Assembly: GCA_947034885.2 (NCBI GenBank)
Contig: OX344751.2
Coordinates: 38,903,082-38,967,081, forward strand
DNA: 64,000 bases
DNA from: Thuidium tamariscinum
Lineage: Eukaryota; Streptophyta; Bryopsida; Hypnales; Thuidiaceae
Direction: 5' to 3'
Shown here: one piece after another, positions 10,394 through 23,331 of the stretch
Position numbering within the stretch: the first letter of the stretch is position 1
Layout: every line of letters begins with the position of its first letter
Translations under genes and position numbers: made by a program
Notes under the pieces: generated by a model
Told to the model about the DNA's origin: nothing
The model's database searches: none
Seen by the model: the letters and a program-made list of their open reading frames with translations, nothing else

Positions 10394-12165
10394 GGCTGCT
10401 CCGATCCTGAAACCTCTTCCGAATCAAAAGCTTCAGCCCTGGTGCAACGCCGAACTGAGTCAACACAACTCGACCTCGTTTCCTGATCTACGAGTTGTAT
10501 CTTCACAGAGATACTCCATGCATGTCTTTTGTGACTGGTTTTGAGATTCGATTGAGTGCCAAGCAAAGAAGTGAGAAAGGCTGGAGAAGACGACAAGTGA
10601 GGGAGCGTCTTATAAGTGAGGCGAATGTGGAACCGGGATAATAAAGGGGACCGACGTGGGAGACAAGGATAGTAGAGAAGATGATGATGCTTGCAAGACT
10701 TGTGTTGAATGAATGAACGAAGTTTGCGGATGAAGAAGTGGTGGTATTCCGAGTGGGCCATAGGCTTTTCATAGTAAGAACCTTTCCTTTATTATTCGGC
10801 CGCCCAGGCTTTGTGGGGCTGGGAATATTTTACAATTGCGCGTCCTGATTACCGTCCAACTGGGAAGAAGGTGGGGGCAAGGCGAGTGCTTTACTGTGAG
10901 TGGCGGGTACTAAGTTAACGTAGAAACACCTAAGTCAAAAATTATTTTCAGGTGTTATTTTTTACTACTAGATAAATGAAAATCATATATTCAAAGCAGG
11001 AAAAAGTTTAAAAAATTGGAGAATTTTGGTATTTTTTTATGAATTTTCAAAATGAAATCTTAGATGGTTTTATAGGTGTAAGAGCATCACCACTGTCAGG
11101 ACTGTGGGGCACTGAATCCCCACAGGAAACTTCTCATTGTGGGTTTCAAACTGGATGGTGCACATAGTGATTCAGGACCCTACAACATGGGTTGGCAAAA
11201 ATGGCTCTAAAGACTGTATCCTCACTACACTTTTGCCAAAATTAATATTATTCTTATTATTGCATCTTATAATTAATTATTTCAATGAACATTGGACTCT
11301 TCCATTATTCCATGTCTAGACTTTGTTGGGGTACTAATGTCAAAATTAGCCATGCATCTGGTGGTAAAAATCTCTACCTTGATACAATAGTGGAGAATAT
11401 TTTAGAGTCCAATCTACCTTGGTTGTTCCAACCTCATATATTAGGCACAGGTGGCAATGCTTTAAAGTGTTAAAATCAAACCCAAAAACATTTACTAAAG
11501 GTTTTATCACTATCCCTTGAAAAGATGCAATCCTCCTATCCCCCAATATAGAAAAAGACAACTATTGATTACTTTTGGAAAAAAACAAGAACTCCCTTCC
11601 TCTGCCATTGATTGAAATACAATATGTACATATAAATTTACAATACAGATATTGAAATGTACATATATATATAAATATATATTTATATTTATATTTATAT
11701 TTATATATAAATATAGATACATATATAGAAATACAATATGGATACAAAAATACAAAAGAATTAACTTATATTGTTTGGTTTTAGATTACATTTGGAAATC
11801 ACATAACATGCGTGATTGATAACTTAACAAACCTCATTTTATAAATAAATCATATAACTATAAAGTGATATAGTGAGGAAAGGAGTACAAAATCAAATTT
11901 GGGTATATAGTGGGGAGAGGGATGTTATATTGTGCCATGTATAAAGTAAGAGGCATATGTACCTTATAGGTGGTTTACAATTATATTTGGAACACTTGAA
12001 CAAATTTCTACATCACATAAAAAGGGAAGGGGGGCTAAACATAGATGGATATAATTGTTTTAACTAAAGTCAAATTTTTACACTTGGAAAGGGCACTTAT
12101 AGTCATTGAATGAAAGTTTGTACCTATTGAAGAGAAATATAGGAAATGTGAAGCTAAGTTTGCCT
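10394..12165. other. HMA protein 1 upstream region, then AT-rich intergenic
   Basis: The 5' flank of HMA protein 1 (to about 10760) contains open frames on the same strand that look like untranslated leader. From 10930 on the sequence is AT-rich. A short TAAGAGCATCACCAC motif at about 11079 resembles the GAGCATC terminus of the MITE at 30331, but no partner end was found. Confidence 0.35.
11655..11735. repeat. AT microsatellite
   Basis: An array of TATA/TTATAT units of about 80 bp, almost purely A and T, dominated by TTTATA hexamers on the plus strand. Confidence 0.85.
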
Positions 12166-12620
12166 TAAAGGTCAAAGACCTCCAATTTGGTTTGTACTAT
12201 TGTGTTTTTTATATATTTGACATACAAGGTGTTTGAATTGATGTATATAATAGTTTAAAGAATTTGTATTCATGTTGAGCTAGATCCAATGACATGTGAC
12301 ACTTCAAATTTAGATCATTATTGCACATCATACTACTTGTCTAAAAAGTTGCAAAATTGCTACATATCCTATATGAATGGAGTTGTATTTGAACATGATA
12401 AGGTTCAGATATTAAAATGACCTCTTAATAAAATTTGTTAGTTGTTGAATTTTAATCCAAAAATTTATGTTTTATCATATTTTAATTTATACTTTATATT
12501 CTACTAGTAAAATACATGATTGTATATGTGATTCCTACTAGACTTTTCACCATTAATCTTGAAAGTATATCTAATAAAGATTTTAATTAACATCTTTAAC
12601 TCTTGTTTGACAACTAAGGA
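12166..12620. repeat. dispersed repeat H, copy 1
   Basis: About 430 bp are collinear with 31985-32420. Shared blocks include TTGTATTCATG, TTGATGTATATA, TTCTACTAGTAAAATAC versus TTCTAAGAATAAAATAC, and TTAAAATGACCTC versus ATAAAATAACCTC. Its class is unknown, no ends were found, and it is non-coding. Confidence 0.6.
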
Positions 12621-13467
12621 GGGTTTGAAAACTAAAAAATTCATATGAGGATAAATATTCCTTTGAAGATTAATAATGAACTCATAGAATAGGTGAAAAT
12701 ACAATCTTGTAGGGTTATGAATATAAGTAATCCACCGTTGAGACTTGCTGTCATACAAATAGTTAAGTTCAATTTTAAAATATAAACACTTAGTATTTAA
12801 TGATTTTTCCTTCAATATGGATTTACCTTGAGAAGAACAAAATAACCTATACTAAGATCAAAGGAACAATATAGTTTTGCCATGATTTTAGAATTGAAAT
12901 CTCTTTTCTTTCAAAGATCAAGTAGATAACACACAAATAACACAATTAAAAAAATACCTTTGCCACTTATATTTACCGCATTGTATACTATGCTTCCTTT
13001 CAATTTTCATCTTCCATTATAATGGAGGTGATTTAATCCTTCTCATGATTAAGATTTACTTTGAAGGTGTAAATATACTTCAATAACATTATTGGAAAAC
13101 TTAATTGTTATTGATTGGATTGGATTTAGAGGACTATTTGTCATACCATGCAAAAACAACACACTTTATTGCAATTAATTTAGATATCTTGAAGAAGTAA
13201 AATGTGCTTTGGTAGAATAGCATTTTCCTCAAGTTTATGTATCATGGTGTTCAACCAATGTGGAAAAAAAAATCGCCTATAAAGGAACTCAATTTAGAGA
13301 TGTCATTTTGTAAAAATAAAAAACTCCTTGTGTGAAAATGGAATGGATAACTCATCAAAAATGCCTTTTTCATATAATTTATGTTTGACTGTAGCAATCT
13401 AATCTTTGAAAATATAAATAGGAAGACAATCCAATCTAGTTTTCACAAAAAAGAACATATAATATAA
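12621..13467. other. AT-rich intergenic, nothing seen
   Basis: No gene, RNA or clear repeat structure is recognised in this AT-rich stretch. Confidence 0.4.
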
Positions 13468-13606
13468 GGGGCGTTTCACACTATGGCCGTCCAAGTCGAG
13501 AGGCCATGGTTTTTTCAAATCTGATTGGTGAAAATCATGGTTTCTCAAATCTAATTGGTAGAATTGACAGCCTCTTAACTTGGACGGCCATAGTGTGAAA
13601 CACCCT
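13468..13606. mobile_element. MITE family A, copy 1 (Harbinger/Tourist-like)
   Basis: A 139-bp element with 35-bp inverted repeats that contain TTTCACACTATGGCCGTCC at the left and its complement at the right. The interior has a near-direct repeat, CAAATCTRATTGGT. It is flanked by TAA (13465-13467 and 13607-13609), a three-base duplication typical of PIF/Harbinger. A second copy lies at 24550. Confidence 0.8.
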
Positions 13607-13609
13607 TAA

Positions 13610-15316
13610 CATTCAGTAGCATGTTATGATACTGCCTTCTCTCAACAGTAGAGGGGGTGGCAATTTCCACACCAATAGCCTCTCCATCCTCCACCTATTC
13701 AATAGATACTAGTGAAGCATTGTTAGGTGTGGAATATTTCATGTCCTTCACTATAGACTATAGAACACAAGGAGTACCAGCCAATGCTATTGAATGTTAT
13801 GAGTTTTGAAAAAAACAAACCACCCCATAAACACTACCTTCAAATTAAGCAACAATGATGAAATGGTCAATTGGGTCTTCAAGGTTAACAGGTGGTAACC
13901 AACCAGAGCATGTTAGATGTTCATAACCATCTATTCCCCGAAATTGCCATTTGGTAGCTCATAAATTGAGTTGAGTTTCAAAGCCTTTCATGACAAAGTC
14001 TCTAGGTCTAGAACATCAAATCGACAATGACAATGAGAGCTGATGTGCTTGGGCCCAAAGAGATCAGTCTCAAACCTTGAGTGAAAAGCCAAGTCACTTA
14101 CTCCGTCAATTCAGCTTACACAACATTCAAAAACCATTGAAATGTCACCACTCACTTATGTTAGCCCCGTGAGAGGGAAGCCACTCACTCATTGTACCCC
14201 GCGGCAGTCTCGTCACTCTGTGCTTCGATTTTCGGCAGACAGTGCAAGTTACAAGATAACTTAACTTAAGCTTAACTTACAACAAATTTCAAAAAGCCTG
14301 CTGTGCTCTGCAGAATCTATATTTCTTTGAAACATGTGGCCAATGTCCATGACTCCATGGACCTGTGCTCCGCAGATTTTGAAATTAAAAATCCAGTGAT
14401 TGCAGGCTCCAAGCATGTGAATTTATCTTAAGTTATGCATAATGAGTGGATCCTGTATGCTCATGGAATTAGAGGTACATTAGTTTAAGCATTGTCTCCT
14501 AGATAGATGCTTCATCAATCATGTAAGCTTACAGTGAGCGAGTTGGGGAACCCACCATGGAGAAATTTACGAGGAACCCACTGTGAAGAAATCCTGGGGC
14601 ACCGAATTCGTGGAGCTTGGTGCTATGTTTGATCATGTCTTTTTTTTAATTAAAAAATTCATTCCAGGAGCCAACCTAGCCTCTAGGACTGAAACAACCC
14701 TAAGTGTTCTATTGGATGTGTGTTTTTGTCTCACATTAAGTGTCCATTATGCCTTGCATAGTCCCACCAATGCATTGAACGATGTGTATATGATAAGGGA
14801 GGTGAGTAAGTAACTCCTAACCCCTAAACGACGAGTTGGTGGATGTGGAAATCATGAATTTTGATATCGTGGGAATTATTGGTTCCCATAAGAGCAAAAG
14901 CTCTCATTGGAAGTCAAAGCACTGTGGAAGATCTTCCCTTTCCACCCCTAATTCCGAGGGTGAATAATCGCATTTCTATCTTATACAGAAAGATTCAATC
15001 TTGTTCATCGATCAGAATATGGCTTACGCGTTGTTTAGGGGCTAAGCATCTTCTATGTGATCTTTTTCCATATATCACACATTAAAATTGTTGCTATTGT
15101 TGATTTTTGATTATTCCAATCATGCAATATTGCAATGAAAAGAAGACATGGTCAACCTTTTGGCATTCAAAAATGAATAAATTTGCAACAAGTCCTAAAT
15201 TCTAAAGTCTAAATCCTATTTCTTTAATTCTAAACCTCTAAGTGCAAAAAATTAGAGTGTTCTTCTTAATTTCATGAAATGGAATGCTTAATTCAAGATT
15301 GAGGGAGTATCTTTTA
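13610..15316. other. intergenic, nothing firm
   Basis: No recognisable gene. The 13640-14000 and 14080-14560 parts are of mixed composition with short open frames (for example 14583-14813) and could be old transposon interiors, but no motif supports that. Confidence 0.35.
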
Positions 15317-16243
15317 CCTCCTCAATGCCCAAGGTACTACATTCAAATAGTGAAAACTTTGAAGATATATAAAATCTTATCAAAATGCTATTTATTTATT
15401 TTATTTTATTTACAATAAATATCACTTACAGTCAATTTACAGCACTGAAAATATGATAGAAGAGAAAATGTTTGTAATTATTTTATTTAGGATTTTTGTA
15501 TAAGGATGTCCCTTGTAAATCTTAATTTTTGTATTATGGGGAGAAATTGAATTGGAAATTCATTTGGAAATTATATTCAAAATTATATGTCAGGTTTTGA
15601 GATGCTGTAAATTACTTATCATAATGCATGATATGTTCTTCAACCTTATGATTTATTTATTGAGTACAATTTTAGTTTTGATATGAAAAAGAAGACCAAG
15701 ACTTGCATAAGAAGATTTTTGGTTGTTATAGAAGACTATGAGTTCCTGAACATTGAGAATGCTATGGGAACGTTGCCACATCAGCAAGCTAACATGGTCA
15801 AGCGACTGCCATGTCAAATAATATAATTATTTTTTAAAATTTAAAATTTAAAATTTTCTTTTAAATCATTTTTTTTGTTTTTTGATACATTCTAAGAAAT
15901 TTGGATTTTTTTTTTGGATTTTTTTTTTAAATTCAAAAATTCAAACTAGTAGAGGTTGGTCTCCAACAATGGGAACAATTTCAGGGAACGGCCTTAACAC
16001 AATCTCTTGGAGGCCCAAAATTCCTCTTATGCATCTATTTAAAAAAAACTATCATCTTGTCATTAAACATTCTAATTTTCCAATGTATAATGATTGCATT
16101 GCATTTTTTTCTTGAATAATTCATAACATATCTAATTGTATGGTTGTAAGAAAATTGATAGAACTAAGCAAAACTCTAGTTTTTTGTTTGGTCTAGAATA
16201 AGTTCCAAGAAGCTTCAAAAGGGTGCCTTTTGCATTGAAGATT
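15317..16243. mobile_element. decayed P-like element P5, interrupted by MITE D
   Basis: The left part (15317-15704) and right part (16033-16243) align in order with P4 at 31334-31960: CCTCAATGCCC at the left, then GTTTTGAGATGCTGTAAATT, and GTGCCTTTTGCATTGAAG at the right end (ATGCCTTTGGCATTCAAGG in P4). The TTAA flanks are eroded. The middle is filled by MITE D copy 4. Confidence 0.5.
15705..16032. mobile_element. MITE family D, copy 4 (decayed)
   Basis: The ends read GCATAAGAAGATTTTTGG and, inverted, GCATAAGAGGAATTTTGGG. The arms keep ACTATGAGTTCCTGAAC and GGGAACGGCC, with GTCAAGCGACTGCC in the left arm, matching the GC-rich arms of copies 1-3. It is nested in the P-like element P5. Confidence 0.55.
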
Positions 16244-18096
16244 TATTCAAATCAATACCAAAGCGAAAAAGTTTTATTAGACCGAACTCAAAATGTTCAA
16301 CCTTAAGTAATAAAATAATTTTGCAAATTCAAAATATTATATTAAAATTTTGTTTGTAAGAACAAATATTTTTGTGTAAATGGAAAATTTTGATTCATTT
16401 AATCTAGAGTAGTGATAAAAAAGTTAGAGATCATCTTATTTTGCAAGCCATAAGAATTTATTTATTTTAAAATAACATATAGTTGGATTCATTGTTTAAC
16501 TCAATTTTTATACTTTTGTGAAAAGAAGTTCCATGTAGCTTTGTTTTCTTGCTAAAACAATCTCACCACTAGAATTAGCAAACTTTGATTTCATCTTAGA
16601 ACTACTAAAAGACTTAGATTTTTCTTCTATCTTGTACCTACTTCTACTTAAAAAATTCTTAAACAATGAAAATCATGTGCAGTTCTTTTTTTTAAAATTT
16701 CCCCCAAATTCTTAATTCAATTCTTTAAGATAAAATTTTTTATTCAAAATCTTGCGAAACATTTTAGTTAAAAAGATTCAAAATCTAATTATCTAGTCAT
16801 GCATATTGCAAGTGAAAAACATTTATTTCACTTTAAACTCATGTATCTTGCAATCTATATGGAATCAAAGTTTTTGAAATTTCTTCCACACATTGATAAA
16901 AATTAAATGAATGTTAAATGGGTGCAGTTTGATTAGTATAAATATTTGGATGAAGGTTAGATGAAAAACTGAATGAATGTAGATGAAAGTTGGATGACAA
17001 TCATACTTCCTCTTTGAATCATTGATTTAATCCTATTGGTGATATCAAGAGTCTTGATTTAGATTTAGATTGTAAACTATTGGTCAAAGTATAATTACTA
17101 TATTTGAATTTTTTGTCGTAAATAAACAACTACAGTAAATTTGGATGAAAATTAAATAATGTTGATTCTCTTTGGGCAAGAGTTTAGAAATGATCTAGTT
17201 TGACTAACTTGAGAGTACTCATATTTGTTATATTATTTCATAGGAAGAGATGTAGCAATTGTGTGTAATGATGCCCGATAGTCCAAAAGTTCAAAAGCTA
17301 GGTAGACAAATGAAATGAAAACATATGTTGAAAGCCAATAGTAACATATGGGCATTCATCATTGTTAAAATTCGTTTCTTATGAGTAGCAAAATTTTAGC
17401 ATGTGATGGAATATTTAGGACGAATAGTATTCTAAAATCTGTCACATAGGGATTTTTATATAATAATCAAACAGAGGATTGTACTAATGGTCATGTGAAA
17501 AGCCAGATATAAAGGTAACACATATTTATTTGGATAGAGATACTTACAATTTGGTGCAAGAATTATAGTTGGATAGGCATGGCATATCTTAATTTCAAGC
17601 GCAAAGCAGCTCTCAGACGAAGTTTCATGGATCAAGACTTGGAAAGACTTTTTTTTCTTTAAAATTTTTTTACTTATTTTTTTTACTGTTGAGAGACTTG
17701 GATAGACTTTCAGTTGAGGACTTGAGCATCATTCATTGGTGGACTTCATCTGTGAGACTAAAGGATTCATCAAAACCATTCTAAATTGAATATCCAGTGT
17801 AACTGCCACTCATAACACCTTGGGTCCCACCTATGGAGAGACATCATATTGTTGTATTTCTTTATACTGTTTTGGTATTTTTGCTTGACAACCAATGGCT
17901 TGACTTCAGGATGTACAGACAGTTAATTTTTAAATCCTGGAAGACACTATTGCTCCTGACCTTTGAGTAAAATGCTGAAATGTTGGACAAATGTAGTAGA
18001 GAGGCAATTGTGAAGAGGCATAATTTAATGTTGTTTACCAATGAGGTAAGGTCTTTTTTTCATGATGACCCCTACAGAGTGAACAAAATTGTCTTA
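16244..18096. repeat. AT-rich, includes a fragment of repeat G
   Basis: About 16550-16680 (ACTACTAAAAGACTTAGATTT and CTTGTACCTACTTCTACTTA) matches 57580-57660 inside the G foldback, and matches 39430-39490 in reverse. The rest shows no gene. Confidence 0.4.
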
Positions 18097-18700
18097 GGGG
18101 AGGAGGCTCATAAACCGCTCATCTAAGGGCTGGTCCACCTTTTTCATGTATTTTTTTGGATGGTAGTATTTTTTACTCATTTTTCAGTGAAAGAGAAATA
18201 AACAAGGAATCTAACACAAGTTGTTTCATATTTTCTGAAGCATTATTGAATTAGTTATGCATTTTCAAACACATTCGGGCATAGGGCCCTATCTGTGATC
18301 AGTAGGCCTTGCAAACCCATACATGCACAGTTTGAAAAAAATCTGGCTTGCTTCAAAAACTAGCACTGCAACATGTAAAAAGTAATAGCATTTGTTTCTA
18401 AAAGTGTTTCTTTTTAAAACTGAAATGAATATTTGAATAAATCATTATTTTAGATTTTTGAACACTTGAAGGAAGGTACTTCAACAACTAATTCTTATTT
18501 TAAATATAATCAGGAAACACCTAACCACTTAGTTGAGAATGAAGCCATTGGGACTCTGAAACCATCCATTCAATTAGCAAAAAACAAACCTTAGCATGCT
18601 TCAATGTAATCCACAATTCATTTTTTGACAATCAACTATCCATTTCAGAGCCTCCTAATGGACAGGTGCAAAAGCCTGAGCGGTTTATGAGCCCTCTCCT
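18097..18700. mobile_element. DNA transposon remnant, family K
   Basis: About 600 bp bounded by inverted repeats with the shared core GGCTCATAAACCGCTCA: GGGGAGGAGGCTCATAAACC at the left and, inverted, GGAGAGGGCTCATAAACCGC at the right. The left half is similar to 40495-40720 (CTCATCTAAGGGCT, AAGCAWTATTGAATT). It has no open frame, so it is non-autonomous. Confidence 0.6.
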
Positions 18701-18703
18701 ATA

Positions 18704-18860
18704 AGGTAGCTCAGCCTATGACAAGCCAAATGGAAGCCAATCCATCACATGTTAAATAATTTCAGTGGTGCACATGTCAAAATTAGAATGTACACCATTA
18801 GTATGATTTGGCCTGTAATGGGTTGGCTTCCATTTGGCATGTCATAGGTTGATATTACCT
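18704..18860. mobile_element. foldback MITE, family L
   Basis: A 157-bp near-perfect palindrome. The arms share CCTATGACAAGCCAAATGGA with the right arm (CCTATGACATGCCAAATGG inverted), extending about 37 bp to AGGTA ends. It directly abuts element K. A transcript would fold into a long hairpin. Confidence 0.7.
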
Positions 18861-19608
18861 AATATGGCTCTTCAAGCAATCCCAATCCTCCAAATAACTA
18901 ATAAGTCCTTGTAATGTTTCAAGCAAAGCAAAATACCTTTCGAAGATGGGGAGGAGTAGCCCATTTTTTCAATTTTTGTGAAAGTGCCAAGATGGCAATC
19001 ACTTAAAATTTGGTATTAAAGCATTGTATTTCTACATCCATCCATCTTTTTGATCTTAGGCACTTTTTAGCCACATTGATGCACTTTTATCTAGCAAAAG
19101 GTAGACATTTATTTTGAAATGGTTCAACTATGCATCATGGTGCCAAAAATAAGGGATGGAGAGGACCACTGCCTATTTACACAATGTTTTGGGTTATAGT
19201 GTTTATGCTTTCTTTTTATGGTTAAAATTTGACTAATTTTATTCTATTAATTAGTATAAATGACATTATATCATAGGAAAATTACATTACTTTAAAATAG
19301 TGGATATTTTTTACTTTTGTATTGTACTAATTTCAAATAACATTTAGGAACACTATAGTCAATATAGTGACACTACTTTTATGCTGATATTAATAGTAAA
19401 AATTAATATGGACGCACACCTACTTCTTTAATATTGCATCCTCTATTCAACTTGATGTATAGAGATACCCTAGTTCAAAACTTCCTATATACAATGATTA
19501 ATAAAAGTATTCACACAACATAGTGTAGGGGAGGAATCAAGTGATTTGTACACATCCTTTGTTTGCAAATAGATTAGTTGCCTTGCAATATAATGTATTT
19601 TGTAAAAT
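18861..19608. other. AT-rich intergenic, nothing seen
   Basis: No gene or structured repeat is recognised. Confidence 0.4.
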
Positions 19609-19885
19609 ACATTAGGAGATATTTGAGGCATCTGGAGGGCCGTTTCAATTCTATTTCCAAAACTATTCCCAAAAATATTGATTGTTGTCATGTTAGCAAT
19701 TATTTTTTAAAATTATTTCTCCTAAAATGAAAAAAAAGAAGTCCAAATTAAAAAAGAAAATTTAATGATGCGGCACACTCTCGATTATGTCAATTTCTTG
19801 GATTTCTACATTCCTACAACAGTTTTTGCATTTTCACAATCTGGGAACTCGTAGTCTTTAAGAGGCTTGAAATCTCTTCTATTGC
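19609..19885. mobile_element. MITE family D, copy 5 (decayed)
   Basis: The left end ACATTAGGAGATATTTGAGG with GGGCCGTTTC, and the right arm GGGAACTCGTAGTCTTTAAG with CTTGAAATCTCTTCTA, match family D termini. The A/T-rich centre is also typical. Confidence 0.55.
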
Positions 19886-22800
19886 TAGTTTAGTAAAGTT
19901 TTGTGCAACATCTATGGTAGTGGGACCCATAACCGATAAAATAAACACCTCTGGACATGATCTAGGCAAGTGCAAGGCAAAACAAATATTTTCAAAGGTG
20001 TATTGACAAAAATGATGAAGATTGTCAAAATTTTGGTAATTTTATCTCTTGAATTGAAATTACTATGAATTTTGAAAGGCAAAAGTTTAACTTGACTTAT
20101 AATCAACATCTAGAGTCATCCAATTTCCATCATTCAAGAATACTTTCCCACTAATTACTTCCTACATTTATACTCATTAATGTGTCATTAACTTATTGGT
20201 CCAAGCCTTGAAAAAGTACAAAGACACACACTCCAAGGGGAAAACAAAAATCCATTCCAATCTTATTTGGAATAGGATACCCTATTTATTGTTGATGGGA
20301 TGTGTGTCGAGAATGGGTCCTTCTACTATACATGGTCACTATACCTTTTAGTTAGAAATCACATGTATGTGGATATGTAGAAAGACTTTACATAATCAAG
20401 GAAGTCCTTTTTCTAACCAATGATTCAACCAACTTGTGGTTGTTATTAATTATCTTGTTGCCCTACTAACTATTGTCCTATACAATATGGTCTTGTATAT
20501 TAGAGTTCCATCCATCTATGCTTTGATTTATAGTATTGAATTCTCTAAATGTTTTGATGGCAACTTCCCACACAATGTGGATATTTTTGTATTCAACCCT
20601 TAAGATCTATACAAGAAAATACGGTCCCCTTCCATTTCATCCAAGGCTTAAAGCATTAGTGATATATATCAAAATCAACATAGTAAAGAATGAATTCAAA
20701 TATTTGATTTTGTATCTAGATATTAATGTAATATTGAGGATTAACTACCTCTACCTATATCAATGGCCATGTATTTTAGAATGATGTAACAAAATTCTAT
20801 GTGAATATATAGGTATTGATACAATAGGTATTTGAAACTTCAATTTCTTTTTAAGTTTATTTTTATATTTTGCATTATCTATCTTTTAAAGATACCTCCT
20901 TTGTTCCACTAAAAAGTCCCAAATGAAGTAAAATCTTTGTTCAACTAAAAGCCTCCATTTCTTGATTTTGACCATTTCGTAAGAATTTTTTTTTGTATTG
21001 AATGACCTCGCGGGGGCAAGTAAAACAATGTGGGAGTATACCTTTAGATTTACAATTTTGGAATTGCCCATTTAAAGCTCATTGTCATTGTAGGAATTGT
21101 TCCATTAAACATTAGTATTGACAATGCATTTAGTGACTACTTCATTGCTGTGAAAATTTGATTATAAATTGAATTAGGTTTGTTCATTGTAGATATTTAG
21201 ATCAAGGAACATGTTTCTAGAATCCTAGTGTTGCCACTATCCTTTTAAATAATTTAAAATGATAGAACCGGCAACATTTACAAACTATGCTCAAAAATCA
21301 TACTTTGCACATGAATTTGGGATGTCTAAACAATAGCACCTAAACTAGACATTTTGCATAGATCTAAGGCATGGGTTTATTGTTCTTAAATGCATGTATT
21401 GCTACCACTATGACTAAAAATACAATTAATTTCTCAATGGGAAGATTTTTTGAGTTTTTTAGTCGAATAGAGGGAATATTAAATAAGCCAATGTACCTTT
21501 CAACTTGCAAGGGTTCAAAATTTTAGATCCTTTGACCAAATTATAACGTTTGAAGTGACTTAAAAAAATGTTCATTCTATAAAAGAAGGTCAATAAACTT
21601 CAAGCTTTCTTGGAATAAAGTTTTTGCTTTTGATGAATTTGTTTCTATCTAGCATTGAGTTTCAAACCTTCTTAAGTACACTCCCACAAAATGTCAAAAG
21701 CAAATATGGACTCTTGCTTACTCTAAATCACTCTACAATGTAAGGAGGTAAAATAAATTGGTAATACCGCTAGTCATTTCTAATGATTTCTTGTGCAATG
21801 AGAATTTTTTTAATTTGACGTCCAAATGCTAAAAAGTTAGAAGCAAACATTTAAAATATTTTAAAATAAATTCAATAATTTATTTATTTTGGAACAATTG
21901 GGAAAACCCTATTGCATTAAAAAAACACAGTACACCTCAAAACAACAACCAAGTCTAAAGACTGGACAATGAAGAGATAAGAGCAATAAACGGAAAAAAA
22001 AACAAAAAAACAAAACTACATAAGTGAGCATAGAGGAGGACCAGTGTAGTTCCAAATAACAATATTATCTATTCTGATGGCTAGGATGGGAGAAGAAAGC
22101 CATTGTTTGTTGAATCTGGCCCAGATGTCTTGAGCACATTGCGGCCTTTGGCGAGCTCCAGTTTGAGCCCTGAGAGGAGCCGTTCATCTCAAGTTGAGGA
22201 GCAGTCTCCAGATATTTAAGTGAATGAATTCCATAGTCCATCTGTATCAGGTATATACCTGGTGATTACGAGAGATCCAAATGAGCTAGAGGGCAGAACT
22301 TCAAAGATGATTTCAGATGGTTCAAGTTACAAGGTATCTTCTTGGAATGTTGGTTCCAAAGACGCATTGCATGCAATCCAATCAAGTGTGGGCACCTAAA
22401 GGAGAACTTACTCCAACGTGAATAAAGATGGACAACGAGTAATTCCAAATCTCTTGAGCTTTAGGGAATTTCAATAACTTTGACTTTACATATTTCATGA
22501 TAATAGGGCTTGAAGTAAAAAAAAATCCTCAAAATTGCCCTAACATAGCTAACAAAGTTTGACTCCCCTTAGAATGTGATTTGAGAATTAAAATTTTTAA
22601 ATCAATTCTATGCCAAATTTTATTAGTTGAATAAATGCTAGAGATCAAATTGTGATGAGGATTTTAGAAAAATATGCTTCAAAGATGCCCAATTTGACCT
22701 AATTTTGAAGGTTGGAGAATATAACTCTTGATTTGATCATTTGATCAAAATATATTATTCATTTCCATAAAGGGGGTGAATGTTCCTATTTTGTGTCAAA

Positions 22801-23331
22801 ATTTTGAGAGAGCATCTATTAAAATTTGACTTCATATAACCCCACCCAAATTTTCAAATGTCCATCAAACAAACACTTAGTCATTAAGGGATCTAAGTAA
22901 TATTGTTATAGAATTTGAGTTTCACTCTCCTTGATTTTGATTTTGAGTTCACATACATTTTAGATTGGCCTTTGTAATTTTTTCAATATACCACATTCAT
23001 TTGTATAATCTCCCGCATGATTAGCAAGGTGATTTTGAGTTCTGTTGCTTACCAAAAACATGGATTTTATTTTTCATGATGTAACCAAATGCTTGATGAA
23101 AACCCCAATTAGAGACCATGTTAAAGAACCTCAAGTAAAGTAGATTAACCTACTACCCTCAATCTTGACATCTACTAGATCCATATCATTTGTGCTATAG
23201 ATGTCATCTATTTTTGAAGAGTGGATACCTCATTTTCTTTAGGCAAGCAATTGGGTGCTACTAGAAGAGGATGATGTTTAGTTCATATCTATTTATGGAC
23301 AATAATAGGTTGATAAAAGTGTAGTTCATTA
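19886..23331. other. intergenic, nothing firm
   Basis: AT-rich, no recognised gene. A slightly GC-richer patch at 22030-22450 has a minus-strand frame containing IWARFNKQW and VIWNY that faintly recalls LINE 3' ends, too weak to call. At 20890 the motif TACCTCCTTTGTTCCACT resembles the Stowaway terminus at 27259, but the other end is not clear. Confidence 0.35.

Noticed and set aside
20890-21045. Second Stowaway element
   Set aside because: The left end resembles CTCCCTTTGTTCCACTAAAA, but the right end does not mirror it and TA flanks are not clear.
22030-22450. Possible LINE 3' end
   Set aside because: A few residues (IWARFNKQW, VIWNY) recall LINE C-termini, but frames are broken, no reverse transcriptase motif is nearby, and no clear poly(A) tail or target duplication was found.
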